Of a DNA stretch of 64,000 nucleotides, positions 7,580-15,346 are shown one piece after another. The notes under the pieces are model-generated. The model ran no database searches, was not told the DNA's origin, and saw only the letters and a list, made by a program, of their open reading frames with translations. A program made the position numbers and the translations under genes. Positions within the stretch are counted from its first letter, which is position 1; each line of letters begins with the position of its first letter. The DNA is from Subdoligranulum variabile. Lineage in GTDB: Bacteria > Bacillota > Clostridia > Oscillospirales > Ruminococcaceae. The DNA is taken from NCBI RefSeq assembly GCF_025152575.1, contig NZ_CP102293.1, forward strand, positions 2,108,001-2,172,000, read 5' to 3'.

Positions 7580-8599
7580 TTACTTGTTGGCTTCGATGAT
7601 GTCGACGACTTCCTGGACCTCCGGATACTGGGCACAGTAGTCATCCACCATGCTGGCGGTGGCTTCCTGGAAGGCTTCCTTGTCCACATCCTCAATGAAG
7701 GTCACGCCCAGCTCGTTCTTGGCGGTCTCGATGGCCTCGTCGATCTCCTTGTCCCAGGCCACGATGTGGTCGGCGGTGGATTCCTTGGCGGCCTGCAGGA
7801 GGATCTGCTGGTCTTCCGGCGTCAGGGAATTCCAGGTAGAGGTGCTGATGACCATGACGTCGGGGATCATGGAGTGCTGGTCCACCGAGTAGTATTTGCA
7901 CACTTCGCCGTGGCCCAGGACCATGGCGGTCTCGTTGTTCTCACTGCCGTCGATGATGCCGGTCTCCAGGGCGGTGTAGACATCGCCCAGGGCCATGGCC
8001 ACGGGGGTGCCGCCCAGCATCTTGACCATGTCGGTCTGGCTCTTCATGTCCTGTACGCGGAGCTTCAGGCCCTTCAGGTCCTCCGGGGTGCGGATGGGCT
8101 TGTCCACGGTGTAGAAGCTGCGGGCGCCGGAGGTGTAGTAGGTCAGCGTCACAAAGCCGTCATCCTCGCTGGAGAGGAAGAAGTCCTGCATGTCCTGGGA
8201 GTCCATGACCTTGTAGAACTGCTCCTCGTTCTCGAAGAGGTAGGGCAGGCCGAAGGTGTGGTAACCGGCATTGTAGGTGGCCATGCCGGGGGCCGAGACC
8301 TTGGTCATATCCACGACGCCGGCCATCAGCTGCTCCATGACCTCGGTCTCGCTGCCCAGCGTGCCGTTGGGGAAGATCCGGATCTCGATCCGGCCGTCGC
8401 TGAGTTCCTTGACCTTGTCCGCAAATTCCTGGATGGCGATACCGGTGACGTGGGTGTCACTGAGGTTGTGTGCCAGCGTGATGACCATGGGGTTTTCTGC
8501 AGTGGCATCGGCGCTGTTCGTCACACCGTAGTCCGAACAGGCGCTCAGGCCCAGCAGCATCATGCCGGACAACAGAATGCTGAGTACACGCTTTTTCAT
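7580..8599 (-). CDS. dctP: TRAP transporter solute-binding lipoprotein (DctP family)
   Basis: Extracytoplasmic receptor of the TRAP system. 339 residues with signal peptide and lipobox (LLGLSAC, Cys at about residue 21), then ITLAHNLSDTHVTG, the LPYLFENEEQ region, the DctP ligand-binding stretch LKGLKLRVQDMKSQTDMVKMLGGTPVAM and ALETGIIDGSENN. The Arg in KLRVQD is the residue that normally binds the ligand carboxylate, so the substrate is probably an acid. Start ATG at 8599 with AAGGAG. Second gene of the operon, 18 bases after the GH31 gene. Confidence 0.93.
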   Translation of the reverse strand: MKKRVLSILLSGMMLLGLSACSDYGVTNSADATAENPMVITLAHNLSDTHVTGIAIQEFADKVKELSDGRIEIRIFPNGTLGSETEVMEQLMAGVVDMTKVSAPGMATYNAGYHTFGLPYLFENEEQFYKVMDSQDMQDFFLSSEDDGFVTLTYYTSGARSFYTVDKPIRTPEDLKGLKLRVQDMKSQTDMVKMLGGTPVAMALGDVYTALETGIIDGSENNETAMVLGHGEVCKYYSVDQHSMIPDVMVISTSTWNSLTPEDQQILLQAAKESTADHIVAWDKEIDEAIETAKNELGVTFIEDVDKEAFQEATASMVDDYCAQYPEVQEVVDIIEANK

Positions 8600-8617
8600 C
8601 TGTGTTTTTCTCCTTCC

Positions 8618-11119
8618 TCACATACCAAGCATGTCGAATTGCTCAAAGGAGATCACGACGGTATGATCGCCTTTGGGGTTGGGGTATTTGATCTGGACGG
8701 ATTTCAGCGTCTGGCTGTAGTACCAGCCGCGCTCCGCTTCCTCAAACTTGCGCCGGTGCAGGAAGTGGGGTAGTTCGGCGCCGTCCAGGGTCACCCAGTA
8801 GGGAGCCTTTTCGCGGTGGATCACATCCAGCTCCATCCGCTCCACGGCCGTGGGATAGTTGCCTTCCTGATGGAAAGCCAGGGTGGTGCGTTCGCCGCCG
8901 GTCATCTCCACCCGGGTGCGGCAATAGTCGCCGCGCTGATAGCCCAGGGTGATGCCGTCGTCTTCGTAGAGGGCGAAGGTGTTGTCCCGTCCCGGCGCGC
9001 AGATCAGGTGCAGACCGGTGATGGACTGGGTGGCGGCATTGAAGATCTGGTTGGTGGCCAGGGGCAGGATGGCGCCCTCGGGCAGGAACAGCGGGATGGA
9101 GGCGATGGTGACCGGGACCTCGATGGTCTGGCCGCCCTCATAGGCCTCGCGGGTGTAGAAGTCGTAGAACCGGCGGCCGGCGGGCAGGTAGACCTTGCGG
9201 GTGGTGGCGCCCTTCTCCACCACGTTGGCCACCAGCAGGCTGTCGCCCAGCATGAAGTCCACGCCCTCGTCGTAGCAGGCGGGATCCTCCTGGAAGGCGC
9301 TGCACAGCGGCTCCATGATGGGCAGGCCGGTCTCGGCAGCCCGGGTCATCAGGGCGTAGAGGTAGGGCAGCAGCCGGTAGCGGAACTGCATGGCGTCCCG
9401 GATGTACTGCTTGTGGCCGCTGTACATCCAGGGCTCGGTGACGGTGTTGTCGGTGTTCACCGAATGCACCGAGAACCGGGGCTGGAAGATGCCGTTCTGG
9501 ACCCAGCGCACAAAGAGCTCGGCCTCGGGGGATTCGCCGTGGAAGCCGCCGATGTCGCAGCCTTCGTTGGGCTGGCCGGACAGGCCCATGCCCAGGATGG
9601 TGGCGATGTTGTACTTCAGGGTATCCCAGCCGGTGCGGTTGTCGCCGGCCCAGGTCTGGGCGTAGCGCTGGATGCCGCAGTGGCCGCTGCGGCAGACGAT
9701 GAAGGGACGGCGGTCGGGATAGGTCTCCTGGATGGCCTCCTGGGTGATGTGGCACATCAGGTTGGACATGACGGATTTCAGCTGGCCGATGGTGCCCTCC
9801 TTGCCGTCAAAGTCACAGCGGCAGTCCTTGTCCACCATGCTGTCGTACTCGCAGTTGTCGTTCCACACCGAGGAGGTGCCCATATCCAGCACCGTTTCCT
9901 TCAGCATCTTCTTCCAGACATCCCGGGTGTGGGCGTGGGTGAAGTCCGCAAAGACGCCCTTGCCGCCCCACCAGGTGCCCACGCCGGGCTCGTCGGAGGT
10001 GCTGCTGCGCACGAAGATGCCCTCGGCCTTCATGGCCTCCAGGTCGGGATGGCACAGCAGGATGCCCGGCTTGACGTTGGGGGAGACGGTGATGCCCCGC
10101 TCCTCCATCTGACGGAAGAACTTCTTGGGATCCTTGAACCGCTGGGTGTTCCAGGTGAAGACACAGCGCTTGAGGCCCTCCGGCGTCTCCTGGGAGGTGT
10201 AGCCCGAGGAGAGCTGGAAGCCGTCCACCGGGATCTCTTCCTCCTTGGTGGTGTCGATGAACTCCACGATGGCGTCGTCGCAGTCCCGCTCCAGCTCGGG
10301 GTAGTACATGGAGGAACCCAGGTAGCCCAGGGCGGTGCGGGGCAGCATGGCCGGCTTGCCGGTCAGGTCGGTGTAGCGCTCCACCACCTCACGGATGGTG
10401 GGCCCGGCGATGAGGAACAGGTCGATATCGCCGCCGTCGGTGCGGTAGCGGCTGTGGGGTTTCCAGTAGTTGCTCTTCTCCCGGCCCATGTCAAAGTCGC
10501 ACTCGTAGGTGTTGTGGTAGAAATAGCCCACGGCCTTGCGGGTGTCCCGGTTGAGCTTGATGTAAAAAGGAATGTGCTTGTACAGCGAGTCGGTCTCCTG
10601 GGGATCGTAGCCCATGGCGTCCTTGGGGCTCATGCCCATGAACTTCTGGGCCTTGTTCCAGCGGCCGGTCTTTTCGCCGAAGCCGTAGAAGCAATCCCGG
10701 GGCGAGATCTCGCTGGTGTGGATGCGGCGGTGGTTGCTGTCCTCCAGATAGGCCAGGTCCACAATGTCGGCGTGGAGCTGGGTGCCCTCGGCATCATAGA
10801 CACAGATGCGGAAGGGATCCTTCTCGATCTCCACCCGCAGTTTGGCGCCCTGGAGCACCGCCTTGTCGGCGCCGTCCTCCAGCGTGTAGGCGGCGGGCTC
10901 GATGCGCTTGCGGATATCCTTCATGAAATCATCCAGACGGTCCTCCCAGGCGGTGGTCACCAGGGTGTAGGACTCCTCCGCAAAGTCGCCGTCAAAGCCG
11001 GCGCGGATGCGTACGATGTCGTCGGTCAGCAGCAGGACCCGCAACTCCACCCCGTCCGTCAGGATGCGGACGGTGGCGCCTTCCCGGCGAATCTCGTTCA
11101 CATGCGTACAAACTTTCAT
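8618..11119 (-). CDS. Glycoside hydrolase family 31 (alpha-glucosidase / alpha-xylosidase type)
   Basis: 833 residues, no signal peptide, so cytosolic. Order of parts: beta-sandwich N-domain, a catalytic barrel with RTALGYLGSSMYY, the nucleophile region SSVWNDNCEYD (Asp near residue 421) and the acid/base region QTWAGDNRTGWDTL (Asp near 493), NGIFQPRFSVHS, then C-terminal beta domains. GH31 enzymes release alpha-linked glucose, xylose, sulfoquinovose or galactose; the exact substrate is unknown. The longer frame starts at 11197, but AAAGGAAG lies 7 bases before the ATG at 11119. First gene of an operon with dctPQM, so it probably acts on a glycoside imported by the TRAP system. Confidence 0.88.
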   Translation of the reverse strand: MKVCTHVNEIRREGATVRILTDGVELRVLLLTDDIVRIRAGFDGDFAEESYTLVTTAWEDRLDDFMKDIRKRIEPAAYTLEDGADKAVLQGAKLRVEIEKDPFRICVYDAEGTQLHADIVDLAYLEDSNHRRIHTSEISPRDCFYGFGEKTGRWNKAQKFMGMSPKDAMGYDPQETDSLYKHIPFYIKLNRDTRKAVGYFYHNTYECDFDMGREKSNYWKPHSRYRTDGGDIDLFLIAGPTIREVVERYTDLTGKPAMLPRTALGYLGSSMYYPELERDCDDAIVEFIDTTKEEEIPVDGFQLSSGYTSQETPEGLKRCVFTWNTQRFKDPKKFFRQMEERGITVSPNVKPGILLCHPDLEAMKAEGIFVRSSTSDEPGVGTWWGGKGVFADFTHAHTRDVWKKMLKETVLDMGTSSVWNDNCEYDSMVDKDCRCDFDGKEGTIGQLKSVMSNLMCHITQEAIQETYPDRRPFIVCRSGHCGIQRYAQTWAGDNRTGWDTLKYNIATILGMGLSGQPNEGCDIGGFHGESPEAELFVRWVQNGIFQPRFSVHSVNTDNTVTEPWMYSGHKQYIRDAMQFRYRLLPYLYALMTRAAETGLPIMEPLCSAFQEDPACYDEGVDFMLGDSLLVANVVEKGATTRKVYLPAGRRFYDFYTREAYEGGQTIEVPVTIASIPLFLPEGAILPLATNQIFNAATQSITGLHLICAPGRDNTFALYEDDGITLGYQRGDYCRTRVEMTGGERTTLAFHQEGNYPTAVERMELDVIHREKAPYWVTLDGAELPHFLHRRKFEEAERGWYYSQTLKSVQIKYPNPKGDHTVVISFEQFDMLGM

Positions 11120-11448
11120 GGGCATACTTCCTTTCCGAAACATGATTCCCTTTTCCCGCGGGACCCGGTTGGTCCGGCGGACTTTTTCTTTTACCATTGT
11201 AGCCTGTACGGGCTTTTGGCACTACACCGAAATTGCTAGTTCTGCCCGGGAAGTTTGACGTATTTTGCCGTTTTTGTGATTTTTATCACCAGTCAAATTC
11301 GGGAAACAATCCTCAATTTTTTAGTCAATATTGAGCAAAAAATGTTAAACATCCCCAAAAGAAGGGCAATTTGCGTATAGCCCGCCGGCGGCAATTTGCG
11401 TATACTGGAAGAAAAATCAACTTAACCAGCAACAGGAGGATAAGCGTC
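11120..11448. promoter_or_regulatory. Divergent intergenic region between GH31 operon and esterase
   Basis: 329 bases without a gene. On the minus strand a TACAAT (11196-11201) lies about 80 bases before the GH31 start, with no good -35. Further right are AT-rich sequence with an inverted pair CTCAAT / ATTGAG (about 11312-11334) and the 15-bp direct repeat at 11365-11404. The weak -35 elements and paired repeats fit activator control of both sides. Confidence 0.5.
11365..11404 (+). repeat. 15-bp direct repeat overlapping the esterase promoter
   Basis: GGCAATTTGCGTATA occurs exactly twice, at 11365-11379 and 11390-11404 (25-bp period). The second copy runs into TATACT (11401-11406), a plausible -10 with no good -35 upstream. 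Looks like a regulator binding site. Confidence 0.6.
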
Positions 11449-12246
11449 ATGGCGATTTTGACTTGTACTTGCTTCAGCACGACCCTCAAACAGAATGTGA
11501 CCTTCAATGCGGTGGTCCCCACCCCCGAAGGCAACGAGCAGGTCACCGACCAGCAGACCAAGAGCCGCGCCGACGGCGACGGCTTTCCGGTGATCTACCT
11601 GCTGCACGGCGCCTACGGCAGCTACGCCTCCTGGAGCCGTTTCAGCAATATTGAGCGGTACGCCCAGCAGTACGGCGTGGTGCTGATCATGGCCTCGGCG
11701 GAGAACAGCTTCTACCAGGACATGGCCCACGGCAACCCCTACTTCACCTTCTTTACCGAGGAACTGCCCACCCTGGTCAAGCATCTGTTCCCCGTCACCC
11801 ATCAGCGGGAAAAGACCTATGTGGCGGGCTTCTCCATGGGCGGCTACGGCGCCTGGTTCCTGGCCCTGTCCCGCCCCGACCTTTACGGCAAGGCGGCCGC
11901 CATGTCCGGCGCGCTGGATATCGTGGCCACCTACGAGCAGGGCAAGCAGGGCGTCATCGACAGCCCCTTCCCCTGGGAGAACGTCTTCGCCGATCCCGAA
12001 CATCTGGCGGGCAGCAAGGCGGACCTCTTTGCCCTGTATGAAGCCGACCGCGCCAAGGGCTGCGTGCCCGCCCTTTACCACGCCTGCGGCCGCAGCGATT
12101 TCCTGTACGGCATGAACAAGGCCGTGCACGAGCGTCTGGTCTCCATGGGCGCCGACGTCCCCTTTGTGGAGGGCGAAGGCGGCCACGAGTGGGATTACTG
12201 GGACCGGACCATCCGCGAGATCCTGCCCTGGCTGTGTGAAGGCTGA
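11449..12246 (+). CDS. Esterase of the tributyrin esterase / S-formylglutathione hydrolase-like family
   Basis: Cytosolic alpha/beta hydrolase of 265 residues (esterase D / antigen 85 fold). Seen: oxyanion-side YLLHGAYGSYASW, nucleophile elbow GFSMGGYGAW, and the C-terminal GGHEWDYWD that supplies the catalytic His. Family members cleave short-chain acyl esters, including acetylated sugars. The frame opens at 11371, but AGGAGG sits 9 bases before the ATG at 11449. Monocistronic with its own terminator, divergent from the GH31 operon, so it may remove acyl groups from the same glycans. Confidence 0.85.
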   Translation: MAILTCTCFSTTLKQNVTFNAVVPTPEGNEQVTDQQTKSRADGDGFPVIYLLHGAYGSYASWSRFSNIERYAQQYGVVLIMASAENSFYQDMAHGNPYFTFFTEELPTLVKHLFPVTHQREKTYVAGFSMGGYGAWFLALSRPDLYGKAAAMSGALDIVATYEQGKQGVIDSPFPWENVFADPEHLAGSKADLFALYEADRAKGCVPALYHACGRSDFLYGMNKAVHERLVSMGADVPFVEGEGGHEWDYWDRTIREILPWLCEG

Positions 12247-12287
12247 TCCATTCTTTTTGCCATCTTCCGGATTCTTCTGCATGTTGC

Positions 12288-12326
12288 AAAGCCCGGCCCC
12301 CGCAAGGGGCCGGGCTTTGCCTTTTG
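12288..12326 (+). terminator. Intrinsic terminator after the esterase
   Basis: Perfect 13-bp stem (12288-12300 with 12306-12318), five-base loop, then GCCTTTTG. Confidence 0.85.
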
Positions 12327-12353
12327 CGCAAAAGGCGCCGGCTGCCGAAGCGA

Positions 12354-12382
12354 TTGACAAAATCCCACCCGGGGCGTATTGT
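12354..12382 (+). promoter_or_regulatory. Promoter of the first LytTR two-component operon
   Basis: TTGACA (12354-12359), 17-base spacer, TATTGT (12377-12382), 38 bases before the response regulator ATG. Confidence 0.8.
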
Positions 12383-12420
12383 GAAAACAGAATCCTTTTT
12401 GTCAAACAGGAGGAACATGT

Positions 12421-13131
12421 ATGCTGCACATCGTGGTCTGCGATGACGAGGCGGCCTTTGCTGCGTCGCTGGCCCAAAGGATCGAAGCCCTGCCGGATTT
12501 CTCCCCCCGCAGCATGCGGGTGCGGTGCCTGACCGACGCCGCCGCGCTGGCGGAGGAACCCTGCGACCTTTTGTTCCTGGACATCGACCTGGGCCGGGAA
12601 AACGGCATCGAAGTAGCCCGCCGCCTGCGCCGCACCCGGCCGGATACCGTGCTGATCTTCGTGACCAACTACAAGGAATATGCCCCCGAAGGGTATGAGG
12701 TCAACGCCTTCCGGTATCTGGCCAAGGGGGAGCTGGACAGCAAGCTGGCGGCCTACTTTGAGGATGCCCTGGCGGTGTGCTGTGCCCGGCGGCGTACGGT
12801 GGAGCTGATCTGCGGCGGGGAACCGGTGGCAGTACCGCTGCCCTCTCTGGTGTACATCGAAAGCCGGGGCCGGGACCGGCGCCTTCATCTGCAGGGGGGG
12901 CCCCGGGCCCAGCTGGTCACCCACACCACGCTGGCCCAGCTGGAAACCATGCTGGCGGAGGAAGGGTTCCTGCGGCTGCACAAGAGTTATCTGGTGAATA
13001 TGGCCTTTCTGGATACCCTGCAGAGCACCGGCGCCCGCCTGACCGACGGTACCGCCCTGCCGGTGAGTGCCCGGAGCTACCGTACCAGCAAACAGCGGTT
13101 TCTGGCCTGGAAAGGACGGCAGATATGCTAG
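12421..13131 (+). CDS. LytTR-family response regulator (AgrA/LytR type)
   Basis: 236 residues. N-terminal receiver: acidic pair CDDE (8-9), phospho-acceptor Asp54 in LLFLDIDLG, T/S in FVTNY and a K in AKGEL. C-terminal LytTR DNA-binding domain, about residues 130-232 (VYIESRGRDRRLHL, EGFLRLHKSYLVNM, LPVSARSYR). Binds DNA as a dimer at two direct repeats about 21-22 bp apart. AGGAGG precedes the ATG. Its stop overlaps the start of the partner kinase. A matching repeat pair lies at 14453-14483 at the end of the kinase gene, which marks the winged-helix gene as a likely target. Confidence 0.92.
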   Translation: MLHIVVCDDEAAFAASLAQRIEALPDFSPRSMRVRCLTDAAALAEEPCDLLFLDIDLGRENGIEVARRLRRTRPDTVLIFVTNYKEYAPEGYEVNAFRYLAKGELDSKLAAYFEDALAVCCARRRTVELICGGEPVAVPLPSLVYIESRGRDRRLHLQGGPRAQLVTHTTLAQLETMLAEEGFLRLHKSYLVNMAFLDTLQSTGARLTDGTALPVSARSYRTSKQRFLAWKGRQIC

Positions 13132-14486
13132 ATCTGTGGGGGAACATCCTGACGGTTTTCAACTCGCTCACCAACAGTGCCGGCATGCTGCTGATCTTCG
13201 AGAGCTTTTTTCGCCGTACCACCCGGGGATTCCGGTACGGGAGCGCTCTGCTGGCGTGGTATCTGGCGGGGCTCTGCCTGTTGTTCGGATCCTGGGACGG
13301 TGGAAAAGAGCTGCTTCGGGCGGTGGGCATCTGCCTGCTCAATGCCGTCCTCATGCGGCTTCTCTACCGGGCGCGGTGGGACCGGGCCTTTTTTGTGGCG
13401 GTGACAGCCTACGTGCTGTGCAGCGCGCCCAACTACTGGACCGACTGGGTCGTCATGCAGCTGCTGGGGCTCAGCCGGGAGGAACTGGTCTGGAACATTC
13501 CGCTTTATTCAGTGGTGTTTATCGGCAAATCCCTGGCCAGCCTGCTCCTGGGCTGGCTCATCTGGCGACTGCACAAACCGCTGCCCGCCACCGATGCACC
13601 ACCCCGCGTCTGGGTGCCGCTGGCCACCATCTTCCCGATGCTGACCCTGGTGGCCCTGTACGGCACCTACGCCCAGGACCCCCGCCAGTGGCAGGGCACG
13701 CTGCTGGTGCTGGAGATCGTGGACGTGGCGGCCCTGCTGCTCTTTGACCGGCTGGAACGAAGCGCCATGGACCGGGAGGCGCTGGTAGCCGCCCACGAAC
13801 GGGCCCGGGTGCAGGATGAAAACCTGCAGGCTCTCAGCCAGGCCTACGGCGCCCAGCGCAAGCTGACCCACGATTTCCGCGCCTGCCTGACCACCCTGTC
13901 GGGGCTGCTGGAACAAGGGGAGGTGGCCCAGGCCCAGCGGTATCTGGAAGAACTCAAGGTCCGCCAGACCGAGCGCATCCTGCTGGTGAACACCCACAAC
14001 GCGGCTATCGACGCCATCCTCAACCAGAAAGGCTACGCCGCGGGCAAACGGGGTGTGGACCTGCGGTTCCGGGTCAACGATCTGTCGGCGCTGCGGCTCA
14101 ACGCCGTGGATGTGACGCTGGTGCTGGGCAATCTGCTGGACAACGCCATGGAAGCCTGTGCCGGCCTGCCGGAGCGGGACCGGTGGGCGGAGGCGGAGAT
14201 CCTCTACCACGCCCAGGGCAATCCGCCCAGCCTGTCCCTCTCGGTGGTGAACCCCAGCCGTCCCGTCACGGTGACCGACGGCCGGGTGGCCACCACCAAA
14301 CCCGACCCGCTGCTCCACGGCTTCGGGCTGCAGAACGTGCGGGAGATCCTGGAGCGCTACCAGGCAGAATTTACCTGTTTTTATGAAAACGGCCGCTTTG
14401 TCTTCAGTGTGGACTGGCCGGACCGCGACGACGCTGGCCCGGAGGCGGGTACCCTGCGTTCACGACACGGTTTCCTGCGTTCATGA
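13125..14486 (+). CDS. GHKL-family sensor histidine kinase (AgrC-like)
   Basis: 453 residues. The N-terminal 205 residues carry about six to seven membrane helices and no extracellular domain, as in AgrC-type sensors of peptides or small ligands. Then the phospho-acceptor box KLTHDFRACL (His249), N-box GNLLDNAMEAC (Asn340) and G-box HGFGLQNV (398-405), all intact, so it should be an active kinase. The ATG at 13125 overlaps the last 7 bases of the response regulator gene. No signal peptide precursor gene is visible nearby. Its 3' end contains the direct repeats described separately. Confidence 0.9.
   Translation: MLDLWGNILTVFNSLTNSAGMLLIFESFFRRTTRGFRYGSALLAWYLAGLCLLFGSWDGGKELLRAVGICLLNAVLMRLLYRARWDRAFFVAVTAYVLCSAPNYWTDWVVMQLLGLSREELVWNIPLYSVVFIGKSLASLLLGWLIWRLHKPLPATDAPPRVWVPLATIFPMLTLVALYGTYAQDPRQWQGTLLVLEIVDVAALLLFDRLERSAMDREALVAAHERARVQDENLQALSQAYGAQRKLTHDFRACLTTLSGLLEQGEVAQAQRYLEELKVRQTERILLVNTHNAAIDAILNQKGYAAGKRGVDLRFRVNDLSALRLNAVDVTLVLGNLLDNAMEACAGLPERDRWAEAEILYHAQGNPPSLSLSVVNPSRPVTVTDGRVATTKPDPLLHGFGLQNVREILERYQAEFTCFYENGRFVFSVDWPDRDDAGPEAGTLRSRHGFLRS
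14453..14483 (+). promoter_or_regulatory. Putative LytTR binding site: 10-bp direct repeat, 21-bp period
   Basis: CCTGCGTTCA at 14453-14462 and again at 14474-14483. The core TGCGTTCA(C/T) is close to the published LytTR consensus (A/T)(A/C)(A/C)GTTN(A/G)(G/T), and the 21-bp period is the family spacing. Twelve bases downstream is TGGAAA (14495-14500), 17-base spacer, TATACT (14518-14523). Confidence 0.65.
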
Positions 14487-14494
14487 CCGTTTTC

Positions 14495-14523
14495 TGGAAA
14501 ATCCGCCCCTGCCGGGCTATACT
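14495..14523 (+). promoter_or_regulatory. Weak, activator-type promoter of the winged-helix gene
   Basis: TGGAAA, 17-base spacer, TATACT. Good -10, poor -35, with the LytTR-like repeats ending 11 bases upstream of the -35. Confidence 0.6.
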
Positions 14524-14564
14524 GAAAGGGTACACCGAAACCCATCCAAACCAGGCAGGCGGAT

Positions 14565-14849
14565 ATGATTCACTACAAGGATATACTCGTGGATACGGCC
14601 GCCCAGCGCGTCTGGCGGCAGGGGGAGGAGGTCCACATGACCCGGACCGAATACCGCCTGCTGCTGGTGCTGCTGGGGGGATCCGGACGGGTGTTCTCCC
14701 GGGAGGAACTGCTGTACCGGGTCTGGGGCGTCACGGTGCCCCTCCGCACCCGCACGGTGGACATCCACATTGCCCGGCTGCGCCGCAAGCTGGGACTGCG
14801 GGGCGAACTGCGGGCCGTTATGCGCAAGGGCTATGCTCTCAAGCGCTGA
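14565..14849 (+). CDS. Stand-alone winged-helix (OmpR/PhoB-type) DNA-binding protein
   Basis: 94 residues that are essentially one Trans_reg_C domain: an N-terminal beta strand (KDILVDTAAQRVWRQGEEVHMT), the TRTEYRLLLVLL helix, VFSREELLYRVWG, the recognition helix TRTVDIHIARLRRKLG, and the wing VMRKGYALKR. There is no receiver domain, and the upstream sequence is the end of the kinase gene and a promoter, so this is not a clipped response regulator. Likely a small transcription factor whose level, not phosphorylation, sets activity. Targets unknown; the next operon downstream is one possibility. Confidence 0.85.
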   Translation: MIHYKDILVDTAAQRVWRQGEEVHMTRTEYRLLLVLLGGSGRVFSREELLYRVWGVTVPLRTRTVDIHIARLRRKLGLRGELRAVMRKGYALKR

Positions 14850-14883
14850 ACCGTTCCGGACCATGACCGCGCGGAAACAGGGG

Positions 14884-14912
14884 TTGACAAGGCGTCGGAA
14901 ATCTGGTATCCT
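14884..14912 (+). promoter_or_regulatory. Strong promoter of the bis-His / CydDC-like operon
   Basis: TTGACA (14884-14889), 17-base spacer, TATCCT (14907-14912). Confidence 0.88.
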
Positions 14913-14919
14913 ATCGAGA

Positions 14920-14978
14920 GTTAGCTGTCGCTAATCTGCGGCGGCTTTTTTACGGCCTGGGTGTTAGCCTATACTAAC
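14920..14978 (+). promoter_or_regulatory. Pair of GTTAG-N6-CTAA operators
   Basis: Two inverted repeats of identical format: GTTAGCTGTCGCTAAT (14920-14935, immediately after the -10) and GTTAGCCTATACTAAC (14963-14978, just before the ribosome site). Centres are 43 bp apart, about four helical turns. Placement over the start site and leader suggests repression. The half-sites resemble those of DtxR/IdeR-type metal regulators, but the regulator is not in the window. Confidence 0.7.
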
Positions 14979-15010
14979 TTCCTGGAGGATCGGAAAGAAA
15001 GGTTGTCTCC

Positions 15011-15343
15011 ATGAAAAAATGTCTTTCCTGGCTTCTGCTGGCCAGTTTTGTCCTCACCCTGCTGGTGCCGCTCACCGGCCTCATCGTTCACAAGCTGGCC
15101 AGCACGGTGTTTTTGCTGCTCTGTCTGGTCCATGTCATCCTGTACCGCAAAAAGCTGGGCGCCAAACGGTGGGCCCTGCTGGGCGGGATCCTGCTGGCTT
15201 TCGGGACGGGGGTGCTCAGCCTGGTCTTTGCGGAGCTGCCCCTGGTGCTGGCGCTGCACAAGGCGGTGTCCATTACCTGTGTGTTTTTCCTGGCCATTCA
15301 TATTTTTGTCTTTGCGTACCGCCGCCTGGGAAAGGAGAACTGA
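15011..15343 (+). CDS. Small four-helix membrane protein with two H-x13-H pairs (possible b-type haem protein, DUF4405-like)
   Basis: 110 residues, about four transmembrane helices (roughly 6-26, 29-45, 52-73, 80-103). Histidines at 27, 41, 83 and 97 form two pairs each 14 residues apart. In cytochrome-b-like small membrane proteins such spacing places haem ligands; here it is only a pattern, and no enzymatic test is implied. First gene of an operon with a CydDC-like ABC exporter, a YgbA-like protein and a DUF454 protein, and regulated by the operator pair just upstream. Ribosome site GAAAGAAAGG before ATG 15011. Confidence 0.7.
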   Translation: MKKCLSWLLLASFVLTLLVPLTGLIVHKLASTVFLLLCLVHVILYRKKLGAKRWALLGGILLAFGTGVLSLVFAELPLVLALHKAVSITCVFFLAIHIFVFAYRRLGKEN

Positions 15344-15346
15344 ACC

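Noticed and set aside
14565..14849. Truncated response regulator (pseudogene)
   Set aside because: It has a proper start, a promoter and a full domain, and no remnants of a receiver upstream.
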